From positions 1 to 64,000 of the forward strand of contig CBFHND010000013.1 in the NCBI GenBank assembly GCA_965657085.1: a DNA stretch of 64,000 nt, read 5' to 3'. Both the position numbers and the translations under genes were made by a program. Origin of the DNA: CBFHND01 sp965657085 (GTDB taxonomy: Bacteria; Pseudomonadota; Alphaproteobacteria; Rhodobacterales; Rhodobacteraceae). Numbering within the stretch: the stretch's first letter is position 1; each line of letters starts with the position of its first letter. Below are positions 51,203 through 61,647 of this stretch, piece by piece. Below the pieces are notes generated by a model that saw only the letters and a list, made by a program, of their open reading frames with translations, ran no database searches and had not been told where the DNA came from.

Positions 51203-51434
51203 GGGTGGTGCGTCTTTGCCGCACCTTACAGCGCGTAAGGCGGTGCCCTGCGCCGCCGGGGTTGAAACGGCGGACCGGCGGGGCCATATCCACGCCTCAA
51301 GGGGTCGACGCCCCTGCCGCCTGCACCTGGTGAAGCGTCGAGACAATGCCTTTCCCTTGACCTGACATGGGTCACAGCGGACCCGGCAATGCAGGCACCC
51401 GGCCACGTGCTGTGACGATCATAGGAACAGGACA

Positions 51435-51875
51435 ATGGACATTTCCCTTCCCTCCCGCGATGCGCTCAAGGCGCAGGCAAAACGGTTGCGCGCAGGCCTT
51501 GAGACCCAGGGCCAGCCCATCACTCACGCACAGGCGCTCGAGGCCGTGGCGCACCAATGGGGCGCGCGCGACTGGAACACGCTTGCGGCCCGTGCGGGTC
51601 AAGCACCGCAACCCCGCTATGCGCCCGATGCGCGCGTCTCGGGACGCTACCTTGGCCATCGGTTCACCGGGCGGATCAAATCCGCGCGGCACAACACCGA
51701 TGATACGTGGTCGCTGACCCTGCGGTTCGACGCGCCCATCGACGTTGTCGCATCGGCGCATTTCTCGAGCTATCGGCGGCAAGTGAATTGCGTGGTCGAT
51801 GGCGCGGGGCGCACGGCGCGCAAAACCTCCGACGGTCAGCCCCACGTGGTGCTGGACGATCATTGGAGTGCTTGA
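51435..51875 (+). CDS. Glyoxalase-superfamily-associated small protein
   Basis: 146 residues. The N-terminal half has LKAQAKRLRAGLETQGQPIT, followed by HAQALEAVAHQWGARDWNTL. This is the short helical domain annotated as glyoxalase-related (Glyoxalase_8) that is common in Rhodobacteraceae. The C-terminal half is beta-rich (VSGRYLGHRFTGRIKSAR) and unassigned. No metal-site pattern of true glyoxalases is visible. AGGAACAGGAC precedes the start. Role unknown. Confidence 0.78.
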   Translation: MDISLPSRDALKAQAKRLRAGLETQGQPITHAQALEAVAHQWGARDWNTLAARAGQAPQPRYAPDARVSGRYLGHRFTGRIKSARHNTDDTWSLTLRFDAPIDVVASAHFSSYRRQVNCVVDGAGRTARKTSDGQPHVVLDDHWSA

Positions 51876-51910
51876 GACCGTAAGGCGGGGCCAGCCCCGC
51901 CTTACCCTGC

Positions 51911-52507
51911 CTACCCCATGAAGGTGCAGTACCGATCGCGGTATGTGCGATAAGCGGCGACGAAGGACTTGGCTTTTTCGACTACGCCCGGCCATTGTTG
52001 CATAATGATGACGCTGGTTTGGTCATGGTAGTAACGGGTGGTCCAATCCCCGCGCGGGGACATCTCGAATGCACCCTTGGGCGGTCTGTGCGCCAAAGGC
52101 TTTTCATGTCGAATGGTCTGGCCCGGCTTGGCCGAAATGGCGATGACCATCAGATCGCTTGTTCCGTTGTCGGTGTTATCCGGCATCGCGAACACCCCGG
52201 TTTCATCGCCCTGGCGTTTGTCATTCGCAAATGTGACCGTCCCCATGTGAAACCGAAATGAGGTCCACAGAGTCTCGGTGCCGTCTTCAACCGGCTTCCA
52301 GCGCTAGGTGATCAAGTCGCACCCGTCCACGTCCACTGCGTGACGTTCATCCGTGTGCGCGCTCGCGTTCTGCCCGTGGGCGCGGATGAAATCGGCCAGC
52401 GCGGCCCGGTCCATCTCCTCCAGCTTGTCCTGCGCAAAGCCCGGTATCGCCGCGCCGCGCCCGATCACCGCCGCCAGTGCCACGCACCTCAAAAGCCCGC
52501 CTCGCAT
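51911..52507 (-). pseudogene. Secreted protein of unknown family interrupted by an in-frame TAG
   Basis: One frame runs from an ATG at 52507 (overlapping the DUF3445 stop, TGATG) to the stop at 51911. It has a signal peptide (LLRCVALAAVIGRGAAIPGFAQ) and mature start DKLEEMDRAALADFIRAHGQ. Codon 68 is TAG (52306-52304), between VDGCDLIT and RWKPVEDGTETLWTSF. Both sides look like normal protein in the same frame, so one nonsense mutation (or an error) splits the gene. An ORF of 111 codons after the stop starts at an internal ATG and is unlikely to be a real start. Family not recognised. Confidence 0.75.
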
Positions 52508-53244
52508 CACCGCACATTTTCTCCTGCCAGCACATAGGTGTGAATGACAAACACCACCGCGTCGCTCTCGGGCAGACGCAGCAGGGTTTGCCGCTCGGAG
52601 CGATAATACTCCGCAGCAGCCGCATAGCGTTCGGGCCTGCGGGCATGGGCGCTGCGGGGCTGGTGCAATTCGGCATCGGCATACCACAGCGCGTTGAACC
52701 GCCAGATCGGGCGCCCCACCCGCACCCCGTCGAACAGCCGCTGCACCCGGCGCGCGATGTTGTCGTCGTATTCCTCGACCGGATCGTGGATCGCACCAAG
52801 GGGCCGCCCCGCCTTTTCCGACAGCATCCAGCTGGCGGGGAAGCACAGCACCGCCCCGGTCAGCACATGTTCGTGCCCGCGCTTTTGCAGGACGCAGAAA
52901 TCGGCCTGCACCAGCGCGCCCAAAGTTCCCAGCGGATCGGTGGCCGACACGACCACCTTACGCCCATCCGGGCAAAGCACCGCGTCGGGCCCAACCTCGA
53001 ACCCCAGCGACGGCAACCTGTCCAGAACCAGCGCGAGCAACTCTTGCGCAGCCCCACGCGCTCCTTCCTCCAGATACAGCACATCATCGCGCCGCGTGTC
53101 CAGAAGCGCCCGTCGCCGCGCCATTTGCCCGCCATAGGCTTCGTCCACGCGCAACCATGGCCCGGTCTCAGGCGCGATGCCGGGCAAGGCGCGCTTCTGG
53201 CGCATGTCGTCGGGCAAATGTCTTTGCAGGATAGTGTCGCTCAT
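52507..53244 (-). CDS. DUF3445 protein (haem-dependent oxidative N-demethylase alpha-like)
   Basis: 245 residues from MSDTILQRHLPDD. It has the DUF3445 pattern: LTGAVLCFPASWMLSEKAGR, GAIHDPVEEYDDNIARRVQR, and a C-terminal LPESDAVVFVIHTYV. Members include the PAS-type haem subunit of an oxidative N-demethylase acting on dimethylamine-like compounds. No partner reductase or glutamine amidotransferase-like subunits are adjacent, so the activity is uncertain. It is coupled to the interrupted secreted protein gene downstream. Confidence 0.85.
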   Translation of the reverse strand: MSDTILQRHLPDDMRQKRALPGIAPETGPWLRVDEAYGGQMARRRALLDTRRDDVLYLEEGARGAAQELLALVLDRLPSLGFEVGPDAVLCPDGRKVVVSATDPLGTLGALVQADFCVLQKRGHEHVLTGAVLCFPASWMLSEKAGRPLGAIHDPVEEYDDNIARRVQRLFDGVRVGRPIWRFNALWYADAELHQPRSAHARRPERYAAAAEYYRSERQTLLRLPESDAVVFVIHTYVLAGENVR

Positions 53245-53348
53245 GGTGACATGATTTTCACGATGCCGCCCCAAGGGCCAGCCCGGAAATCTTCAATACA
53301 CGCCCGATTTTCGACGCCACGCTGCGCCGCACTGCGCTAGAGAAGGGC

Positions 53349-54431
53349 ATGTTCTTTGATCTGCCCGACACCGACACGCTTTATGCCGCTCTTCTGGCAC
53401 GCGATGACCGCTTTGACGGGCGGGCCTTTGTGGGCGTGTCCTCCACGGGTGTCTTTTGCCGTCTCACCTGCCCCGCCCGCAAACCCAAGGCCGAAAACTG
53501 CACCTTCTACGCGTCGCCCGGTGCATGCATCGCTGCGGGTTTTCGCCCGTGCAAGCGCTGCCACCCGCTTGGCCCTGCCGCCCAGAGCGACCCGGTCGTG
53601 GCCACCCTTGTCGCAGCCCTCGACGCACGCCCTGACCTGAGGTGGTCCGAAAGCGATGTGCAGGCCATGGGGCATGACCCGTCGACCGTGCGCCGCGCGT
53701 TCAAGCGGCATTTCGGCATGACTTTCCTACAGATGGCCCGGCATCGGCGTTTGGCGGATGGGTTCGATGCGCTGTCCAAGGGCGACAGCGTGACCCTTGC
53801 ACAGATCGATGCGGGCTTTTCCTCGGCCTCGGGGTTTCGCACTGCCTTTGCGCGGCTTCTGGGCCGTGCGCCCGGCAGTTTCGCCAAGTCCGCCCTGCTG
53901 CGCGCCGACTGGATCGACACGCCGCTGGGGCCGATGATCGCCATTGCCAGCGCCAACCACCTGCACCTGCTGGAATTCACCAACCGCCGCGCGCTTGGCC
54001 GCGAGGTCCGCGCGCTTGAGGCCCAGAACGGTACGCTGGGGCTGGGATCTTTCGCGCCCACCGATCAGATCCGCACCGAGCTTGATGGCTTTTTCGCGGG
54101 GCGCTGCGCGCGGTTCGACACGCCCATTGCCCCGCTGGGTGGCCCCTTTGCCCAAGAGGTCTGGACCCATCTGCGCCGCATCCCCGCAGGACAAACCCGC
54201 AGCTACAGCCAGATCGCCCATGCCATGAACCGCCCCACGGCCACCCGTGCGGTGGCGCGCGCAAATGGGGCCAATCCCATCGCGCTGGTCATCCCCTGCC
54301 ACCGGGTGCTTGGGGCCGACGGGTCGCTGACCGGGTATGGCGGCGGGCTTTGGCGCAAGCAGCGGCTGATCGAAATCGAAAGCGCCTTTCGCGCTGCCCC
54401 TCATGACCCGAAGGCCGGAGGCCCCGCATGA
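53349..54431 (+). CDS. ada: Bifunctional DNA repair protein/transcriptional regulator Ada
   Basis: 360 residues. The N-terminal zinc domain has four cysteines, Cys37, Cys41, Cys68 and Cys71 (GVFCRLTC and PCKRCHP), which bind zinc and accept methyl from phosphotriesters. An AraC-type DNA-binding region follows (about 85-180). The C-terminal methyltransferase has the active-site PCHRVLG near residue 316. It repairs O6-methylguanine and activates the adaptive response. Its stop overlaps the start of the next (decayed) gene, ATGA. Confidence 0.95.
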   Translation: MFFDLPDTDTLYAALLARDDRFDGRAFVGVSSTGVFCRLTCPARKPKAENCTFYASPGACIAAGFRPCKRCHPLGPAAQSDPVVATLVAALDARPDLRWSESDVQAMGHDPSTVRRAFKRHFGMTFLQMARHRRLADGFDALSKGDSVTLAQIDAGFSSASGFRTAFARLLGRAPGSFAKSALLRADWIDTPLGPMIAIASANHLHLLEFTNRRALGREVRALEAQNGTLGLGSFAPTDQIRTELDGFFAGRCARFDTPIAPLGGPFAQEVWTHLRRIPAGQTRSYSQIAHAMNRPTATRAVARANGANPIALVIPCHRVLGADGSLTGYGGGLWRKQRLIEIESAFRAAPHDPKAGGPA

Positions 54432-55202
54432 CATCCGAGACCCAAGACACCGCAGCATCTTTTGCAAGCCTGCACAGGGCGGGTACACCACTCGTTCTAT
54501 ACAACATCTGGGACGCGGGCAGCGTCAAGGCCGCGGCCAAGGGTGGTGCACCGGCGCTTGGCACCAGCAGCTTGGGCACCAGCAGCTGGGCAGTGGCGGC
54601 CGCGCAGGGCTAGGATGACGGCCAACAGATGCCCTTTGACATGCTTTTCTGCAGATCGTGCGCAGGATCGCCAGTACCACGTCCCTGCCCTGAGCGTGGA
54701 CATCGAAGGCGGCTATGCCAGCGATCTGGACACACTGGCCGCCAATGCGCACAGTCTGGCCGCCGCGGGCGCCGTGGGCCTGAATATCGAGGACGCGGAC
54801 ATGACCCAAGGCGGCCTTCTGGACCCTGAAGATCAGGCCGCGCGTATTGCTGCCCTGCGCGCCGCCCTGCCGCCGCCATTTTTCATCAATGCACGCACGG
54901 ACGTGTTTTTCGTCAGTGCCGACACATCCGATCATGCCACGCGGATGGGCGCAGTCCTTGCGCGCACCGAACGCTATGCTGCGGCGGGCACGGACGGAAT
55001 TTTCGTACCGGGTCTGAACGATCCCGACCTGATCACGCGCCTGTGCCGCGACTGCCCCTTGCCCATCAACGTGATGATCCAAAGCGCGGACGACATCGCG
55101 GCCATGGCAACCTGCGGCGTTGCGCGGGTCAGTTTCGGCCCCGCACCCTATATTGCAGCGATGCAGGATTTTCGCGCCAAAGTGGCCGAAATCACGGGAT
55201 GA
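54428..55202 (+). pseudogene. Isocitrate lyase/PEP mutase family gene with several disabling lesions
   Basis: The N-terminal frame (from 54428) gives TPLVLYNIWDAGSVKAA, then a 15-bp tandem duplication (54560-54574 and 54575-54589, GTSSL-GTSSW), then TAG at 54611 where a Tyr codon is expected (QG-stop-DDGQQMPF). The frame shifts by one base near 54645 and again near 54689. The third frame then reads normally as LSVDIEGGYASDLDTLAANA through VARVSFGPAPYIAAM to the stop at 55202. The intact parent would be an ICL/PEPM-type carbon-carbon lyase. It was coupled to ada. Confidence 0.85.
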
Positions 55203-55288
55203 TCCCCAAAAACGACGCACTCTTGCGTCGGAAACTGGCAATCACCACGCATTTTTCCGGGCCAACCTTGACGCAAGGGAGGCCCAAG

Positions 55289-56629
55289 ATGAACCAGCAT
55301 TACCGCGACACCCGCAAGATCGACCCCAACCGGGGCGCCACCCTTGGCGATGGCACACCCAACGACGCCAACCGGATCGAGATTGGCCCCACGCAACTGG
55401 CCTTTGACGAATGGGCCGCTGCGGGGTTGGAGTTGCCCAACCTCGAAGCGATGCGGCGCCACCGCTGGACGCGCCTGACACAACACATCGTGGACCGCGA
55501 TTACGCGGGGCTGTTGATGTTCGACCCGTTGAATATCCGCTATGCCACCGACAGCACCAACATGCAGCTTTGGAACACCCACAATCCGTTCCGGGCCGTG
55601 TTGCTGTGCGCCGATGGTTACATGGTGATCTGGGACTACAAGAACGCGCCCTTTCTCAGTTCCTTCAACCCGCTGGTGCGCGAAGTCCGTGCGGGCGCGG
55701 ATTTGTTCTATTTCGATCGAGGCGACAAGATTGATGTGGCCGCCGATGTCTTTGCCAACGACGTGCGCCAGCTTTTGGCCGAACATGCCCCTGGCAACAT
55801 GCGACTGGCCGTGGACAAACCCATGGTGCATGGGCTGCGCGCGCTTGAGGCGCAGGGGTTCGAGGTGCGCGACGGCGAAGAGGTCACAGAAAAATCACGT
55901 TCGATCAAAGGCCCCGACGAGATCAAGGCGATGCGTTGCGCCAGCCATGCGTGCGAGGCGGCAGTCCTTGCGATGGAGGAGTTCGCCCGCGCCAACGTGG
56001 GCGATGGCGTGACCTGCGAAGATGACGTCTGGGCGGTCCTGCACGCCGAAAACATCAAGCGCGGCGGTGAATGGATCGAAACGCGGCTTCTGGCCTCTGG
56101 CCCACGGTCGAACCCGTGGTTTCAGGAATGTGGCCCCCGCGTGTGTCAGCAGAACGAAATCATATCCTTCGATACGGACCTCGTGGGCAGCTATGGCATC
56201 TGCGTGGATATCTCGCGCAGTTGGTGGATCGGTGATCAGAAACCGCGCCCCGACATGGTCTATGCCATGCAGCACGCGCACGAACACATCATGACCAACA
56301 TGCAGATGCTGAAACCCGGCGTGATGATCCCCGACCTGACCGCGAATTGCCATCGTCTTGACGACAAGTATCAGGCGCAGAAATACGGCTGTCTGATGCA
56401 TGGCGTTGGCCTGTGCGATGAATGGCCTCTGGTCGCCTACCCGGACAAGGCGGTGCCGGGGGCTTTCGATTATGCGCTGGAACCGGGCATGGTCCTCTGT
56501 GTCGAGGCAGCTGTTGGCGAGGTCGGCGGCGATTTCACCATCAAGCTTGAGGATCAGGTGCTGATCACAGAAGATGGGTTTGAGAACCTCACGCGCTATC
56601 CCTTCGATGCGGCGCTGATGGGCGGGTGA
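55289..56629 (+). CDS. dddP: DMSP lyase DddP (M24 peptidase-fold)
   Basis: 446 residues from MNQHYRDTRKID with AAGGGAGG upstream. It cleaves dimethylsulfoniopropionate to dimethyl sulfide and acrylate using a creatinase-like metal site. The six metal ligands known for DddP fall at the expected positions: Asp295 and Asp297 (SFDTDLVG), Asp307 (VDISRSWW), His371 (LMHGVGLCDEWP), Glu406 (CVEAAVG) and Glu421 (KLEDQVL). The opening IDPNRGATLGDGTPND is characteristic. True M24 peptidases differ around the ligands. A betaine-type transporter operon follows 404 bp downstream on the same strand. Confidence 0.93.
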   Translation: MNQHYRDTRKIDPNRGATLGDGTPNDANRIEIGPTQLAFDEWAAAGLELPNLEAMRRHRWTRLTQHIVDRDYAGLLMFDPLNIRYATDSTNMQLWNTHNPFRAVLLCADGYMVIWDYKNAPFLSSFNPLVREVRAGADLFYFDRGDKIDVAADVFANDVRQLLAEHAPGNMRLAVDKPMVHGLRALEAQGFEVRDGEEVTEKSRSIKGPDEIKAMRCASHACEAAVLAMEEFARANVGDGVTCEDDVWAVLHAENIKRGGEWIETRLLASGPRSNPWFQECGPRVCQQNEIISFDTDLVGSYGICVDISRSWWIGDQKPRPDMVYAMQHAHEHIMTNMQMLKPGVMIPDLTANCHRLDDKYQAQKYGCLMHGVGLCDEWPLVAYPDKAVPGAFDYALEPGMVLCVEAAVGEVGGDFTIKLEDQVLITEDGFENLTRYPFDAALMGG

Positions 56630-57032
56630 TCGACCTGCGCCATGGGCAAGCGGCGCGATCCCTTTCAAGCCACGGGCAGTAAACCCATGCGCGCCGGATG
56701 TTGACTGACGAATCAATCAACCTTGTCGTGAACCCGTCTGCGTGAACCATTCCTTAGGTCCAGAATGGCAGGTGCGGCGGGCAATCTGGGTCTATGATTA
56801 TCCCGGCAAATGGCCCTGCCCCAAGCTGGATGCCAACTTCCTGCAATCCGCCTGTGCTGCGCACCCCAGAAAATCAAACTTATCTGTGTCAATTGGGCGC
56901 AAAAGGCGGCGCATGTCGCTTTTAGGGCATCGGTGTCGCTTTCCGCTCGTATTCGCGGAAATTTCGTGTTTTCTTTTGCGGGCAAATCCCCCGAACCAGT
57001 CAATACGGGGGGAAAAACAGGGAGACTAGAAC
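56630..57032. other. 403-bp gene-free region between dddP and the transporter operon
   Basis: No convincing gene: the small frames here have no homology signal. It contains GTTGACTGACGAATCAATCAAC (56699-56720), an imperfect inverted repeat, and an AT-richer stretch around 56870-56990 that probably holds the transporter promoter. No terminator is clear after dddP. Confidence 0.5.
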
Positions 57033-58001
57033 GTGAAAACATATCTGACGGGCGCCGCGACGGCCGCCGCTTTGACCTTTGGCGCCAATGCCGCCTACGC
57101 CGACTGCGGCGAAGTTTCGATCACCGAAATGGATTGGGCATCCTCGGCCGTTGTGACGGCTGTTGCGACCTTCTTGATGGAACAAGGCTACGGCTGCTCG
57201 GTGCAAAAAGTGCCAAGCTCCACAGTGCCTGCGCTGACATCGCTGGCCGAAACCGGCGAGCCGGACATCCTGACCGAGGTCTGGGCCAACTCCACGCCGT
57301 CCTACGAGCCACTGCTGGCTGACGGCAAGCTGGTCGAGCTGGGCAACGTGCTGTCCGATGGCGGCGTCGAAGCATGGTGGATCCCCGCCTACCTCGCAGA
57401 AAGCAACCCGGAGCTGACCACATGGGAAGGCATCATGGCCAACCCCGCAGCCGTTGGTGGCAAATTCCACGACTGCCCATCGGGCTGGGCGTGCGACATC
57501 ATCAACAACAACAACCTCAAGGCGCTCGACATTGAAGGCAGCGGGCTTGAGCGGTTCCAGCACGGATCCGGCGAAACGCTGCAAACGTCGATCGCTGCCG
57601 CTTACGATGAAAAGGCCCCTTGGTTCGGCTACTACTGGGCGCCAACGGCCGTTCTGGGCAAATACCCGATGGTTCAGGTCACGGTCGCCGACTATGACGC
57701 GGACGCACACGCCTGCAACGGCGACGTGGATTGCGCCGATCCGAAGGTCTCGGCCTACCCTGCGTCCAAGGTTGTGACCGCGGCATCGGCAGCCTTTGTC
57801 GAAGGCAACCCGGAGATCGCCGAACTGATGTCGAAGGTGTCGTTCACCAACGCGCAGATGGGTGAAGTTCTGGCATGGCGCCTGGACAACAACGCCTCCT
57901 ACGACGAGGCTGCGGTGTACTTCCTGACCAACTACAAGGACACATGGTCCGGTTGGTTGAGCGACGACGCCAAGGGCAGACTGTCCGCACTTCTGCAATA
58001 A
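57033..58001 (+). CDS. Betaine/DMSP-type ABC transporter substrate-binding protein (system 2)
   Basis: 322 residues with a GTG start and GGGAGACTAGAAC upstream. The signal peptide is LTGAATAAALTFGANAAYA. The mature OpuAC-type protein has ITEMDWASSAVVTAV, PDILTEVWANSTPSYEPL, and GYYWAPTAVLGKYPMVQV. Its Trp-rich pocket residues suit a sulfonium or quaternary ammonium ligand. It may bind DMSP, glycine betaine, choline or trimethylamine N-oxide. Placement downstream of dddP favours DMSP as one ligand; that is inference. A hairpin follows before the permease gene. Confidence 0.92.
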   Translation: MKTYLTGAATAAALTFGANAAYADCGEVSITEMDWASSAVVTAVATFLMEQGYGCSVQKVPSSTVPALTSLAETGEPDILTEVWANSTPSYEPLLADGKLVELGNVLSDGGVEAWWIPAYLAESNPELTTWEGIMANPAAVGGKFHDCPSGWACDIINNNNLKALDIEGSGLERFQHGSGETLQTSIAAAYDEKAPWFGYYWAPTAVLGKYPMVQVTVADYDADAHACNGDVDCADPKVSAYPASKVVTAASAAFVEGNPEIAELMSKVSFTNAQMGEVLAWRLDNNASYDEAAVYFLTNYKDTWSGWLSDDAKGRLSALLQ

Positions 58002-58016
58002 TAAAAACCAAAAAAA

Positions 58017-58049
58017 GCCCCTCCGACCGCAAGGCCGGAGGGGTTCTTG
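58017..58049 (+). other. Intercistronic hairpin between binding protein and permease genes (system 2)
   Basis: CCCCTCCG / CGGAGGGG, 8-bp stem with a 10-base loop and TTCTTG after it. It acts as a partial terminator or mRNA stabiliser, so that the binding protein is made in excess. Confidence 0.75.
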
Positions 58050-58067
58050 CGACGGGGGATCGGGGCG

Positions 58068-59096
58068 ATGGCCTTTTACGATGGATTGTTCAAGGCCTTG
58101 GGCCTGAGCGAGTGGTGTGAGGGCGGATCATCCAGCGCGCCCATGTCGATGGCCGACCTTCTGGCCCAAAGCAGTGGCCAGGAGAAAAGCGGGGCATTCT
58201 TTCCGTTCCCGTCGCTCGACAATCTCAACGAAAGCTGCTCGGGCATCATCCAGTCCCGCGATGTGACCAAGGGCATCGAAGACGGATTTCTCGCGGCCAA
58301 GCCTGCGCTCAAATCCGTGCTCGATCCCATCACCCAACCGCTCAGCTGGTTGCTGGACGGGGCGCTCTGGACCTTCAGCGCGGTGCCGTGGTTCGTGATG
58401 ATCCCCATTCTGGTGGCCATTGCATGGTATGCGTCGCGTTCTGTCGGGGTGACGGTGTTCGTCTTCGGCTCGATCATGCTCTTGGGGCTGGTCGATCACT
58501 ATGATGTGGCCATGCAGACGCTGTCGATCATCTTTGTCTGTACCGGCATATCCGTGGCCCTTGGGGTGCCCATCGGCATCGCCATGTCGAAATCCGACCG
58601 CTTGCAGAAAAGCGTGGTGCCGATTCTGGACCTGCTGCAAACGCTGCCGACCTTTGTTTACCTGATCCCGCTGATCTTCCTGTTCTCGGTCACGGAATCC
58701 AAACTCTATGGCATTGCCATCATCCTTTACGCCATCGTGCCGGTGATCCGCCTGACCGATCTCGGTATCCGCCTCGTGGATCAGGACGTGATCGAGGCGG
58801 CCAATGCCTTTGGCATGAACGGGCGGCAAAAGCTGGTGGGTGTCGAACTGCCCCTGGCCCTGCCCAACATCATGGCGGGCATCAACCAGACCATCATGAT
58901 GTCGCTGGCCATGGTGGTCATCGCCTCGCTGGTCTCGGCACCGGGCCTCGGCGTCAACGTGCTGCGCGGCATCCGCAATCTTGAACTGGGCGTGGGCATC
59001 GTGGCGGGCATCGGCATCGTGCTGCTGGCCGTGATCCTTGACCGTGTGTCCAAGGCCGCACTTTCCCGGGTCGACATGACCCGCGTCAAACACTGA
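58068..59096 (+). CDS. Betaine-type ABC transporter permease (system 2)
   Basis: 342 residues from MAFYDG. Several transmembrane helices (WFVMIPILVAIAWYA, GVTVFVFGSIMLLGLV, LSIIFVCTGISVALGVPIGI) lead to the ProW-type core with the EAA loop ANAFGMNGRQKLVGVELPLA and NQTIMMSLAMVVIASLVSAP. Shorter than the system 1 permease. It lies 10 bp ahead of the ATPase gene. Confidence 0.93.
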   Translation: MAFYDGLFKALGLSEWCEGGSSSAPMSMADLLAQSSGQEKSGAFFPFPSLDNLNESCSGIIQSRDVTKGIEDGFLAAKPALKSVLDPITQPLSWLLDGALWTFSAVPWFVMIPILVAIAWYASRSVGVTVFVFGSIMLLGLVDHYDVAMQTLSIIFVCTGISVALGVPIGIAMSKSDRLQKSVVPILDLLQTLPTFVYLIPLIFLFSVTESKLYGIAIILYAIVPVIRLTDLGIRLVDQDVIEAANAFGMNGRQKLVGVELPLALPNIMAGINQTIMMSLAMVVIASLVSAPGLGVNVLRGIRNLELGVGIVAGIGIVLLAVILDRVSKAALSRVDMTRVKH

Positions 59097-59106
59097 GAGA
59101 CCGGAT

Positions 59107-60162
<1,056 letters not shown>

Positions 60163-60311
60163 AACGCTGGCAGGGCTTCGTGCGTGGCCCATTGACGCGC
60201 GCGGAACCTGCCAATGTTTCAACACCCTGAAGGTCGGTCACTCTGGCGTGAGGGGCCCTATGCAAATGCGCCTGTGCACCCCATCCTTTGGTCAACTGCA
60301 AAGGATACCCC

Positions 60312-61526
60312 ATGCCCACCAAACGCATCACCTTCCCCGGTCACGACGGATCGAACCTGGCCGCACGCCTGGACATGCCCGAGGGGCCGCATCTGGCCAC
60401 GGCGCTCTTTGCGCACTGCTTTACCTGCGGCAAGGACATTCCCGCCGCCCGGCGGATCGCGGCGCGTCTGTCGGCCATGGGTATCGCGGTCCTGCGGTTC
60501 GATTTCACCGGGCTGGGCCATTCGGAGGGTGAGTTCTCCAACACCTCCTTCAGTTCGAACGTGCAGGACCTCGAAGCCGCCGCACATTACCTCGAAGCGG
60601 AAGGCCACGCGCCCTCGCTGCTGATCGGCCATTCGCTGGGCGGGGCGGCGGTGCTGAAGGCGGCGGGCACGCTCGAACGCATCAAGGCCGTGGCCACCAT
60701 CGGCGCGCCCTTCGATCCCGAACATGTCACCCACAACTTTGCCGACGCCCTGCCCGAGATCATCAGCAAGGGCGTGGCCGAAGTGTCGCTGGGCGGTCGC
60801 CCGTTCCGCATCGGCAAGCAATTTCTCGATGACGTGGCCGAAGGTCAGTTGACGCCGTCCATCAGCAAATTGGGGGCGGCCTTGCTTGTCCTGCACGCGC
60901 CGCGTGACACCATCGTGTCCATCGACAACGCCAGCCAGGTCTTCCTGGCCGCCAAACACCCCAAATCCTTCGTCACACTCGATGACGCGGACCACCTTGT
61001 CACCAACCCCGCCGACGCCGAATACGCCGCCGACATCATCGCCACGTGGGCGGGCAAATACCTTGATCTCAAACACCCTGCCCCGCCCATCGGCGCACCC
61101 GAAGGCATCGTGCGCAGTTCCGAAGCAGACACGGCAGGATTCTTGCAGGACATCACCTCGGGCCCCGACCATCATGTGCTGGCGGATGAACCGCTGGCCT
61201 ACGGGGGCACCAATCGCGGGCTGTCACCTTATGGGTTCCTGTCGGCGGGACTGGGGGCGTGTACGTCGATGACCATCCGCATGTACGCCCGGCGCAAGGG
61301 CTGGCCCCTGACCCATGTGAGCGTCGACGTGAGCCACGACAAGGTGCATGCACAGGACGCCGAAACCGGCACCGGTGACAAGATCGACACGTGGAAACGG
61401 CGCATTACCCTGACCGGCGATCTGGATACGGCGCAACGCGACAGGCTGCGCGAGATAGCGGACCGATGCCCGGTGCACCGCACGCTTGAACGGTCGTCGC
61501 AGGTGATCACCGAACTGGCCACCTGA
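60312..61526 (+). CDS. Alpha/beta hydrolase - OsmC fusion protein
   Basis: 404 residues from MPTKRITFPGHDG. Residues 1-250 are an alpha/beta hydrolase with LFAHCFTCGKDIPAARRI, the nucleophile elbow IGHSLGGAAV and His in DDADHLV. Residues about 270-404 are an OsmC/Ohr-type domain with GLSPYGFLSAGLGACTSMTI (the first redox Cys) and ADRCPVHRTLE (the second Cys). Such fusions are known in proteobacteria; the substrate is unknown, perhaps a peroxide or acyl peroxide. No ribosome site of note. Confidence 0.92.
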   Translation: MPTKRITFPGHDGSNLAARLDMPEGPHLATALFAHCFTCGKDIPAARRIAARLSAMGIAVLRFDFTGLGHSEGEFSNTSFSSNVQDLEAAAHYLEAEGHAPSLLIGHSLGGAAVLKAAGTLERIKAVATIGAPFDPEHVTHNFADALPEIISKGVAEVSLGGRPFRIGKQFLDDVAEGQLTPSISKLGAALLVLHAPRDTIVSIDNASQVFLAAKHPKSFVTLDDADHLVTNPADAEYAADIIATWAGKYLDLKHPAPPIGAPEGIVRSSEADTAGFLQDITSGPDHHVLADEPLAYGGTNRGLSPYGFLSAGLGACTSMTIRMYARRKGWPLTHVSVDVSHDKVHAQDAETGTGDKIDTWKRRITLTGDLDTAQRDRLREIADRCPVHRTLERSSQVITELAT

Positions 61527-61552
61527 CGCCCTTCATCTTGCCGATTAAACTC

Positions 61553-61588
61553 CGGGGGAGTCCGCAGGACGGGGGCAGAGCCCCCTGA
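61553..61588. repeat. 36-bp dispersed repeat, copy 2
   Basis: Identical over 36 bases to 5806-5841. Again it sits after a stop codon and before a terminator hairpin (61600). Confidence 0.85.
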
Positions 61589-61599
61589 CAAAAGAAATG

Positions 61600-61622
61600 A
61601 GGCCGCGCACAGCGCGGCCTCT
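61600..61622 (-). terminator. Terminator for bioY
   Basis: GAGGCCGCG / CGCGGCCTC 9-bp stem with a 5-base loop. On the minus strand it is followed by ATTTCTTTTG. Confidence 0.8.
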
Positions 61623-61647
61623 CCTTGGGATCAAGGTGGCAGATGGT

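Noticed and set aside
56713..57042. Small frames in the dddP-transporter gap as genes
   Set aside because: Composition is unlike the neighbours, there is no ribosome site, and frames on both strands are open only briefly.
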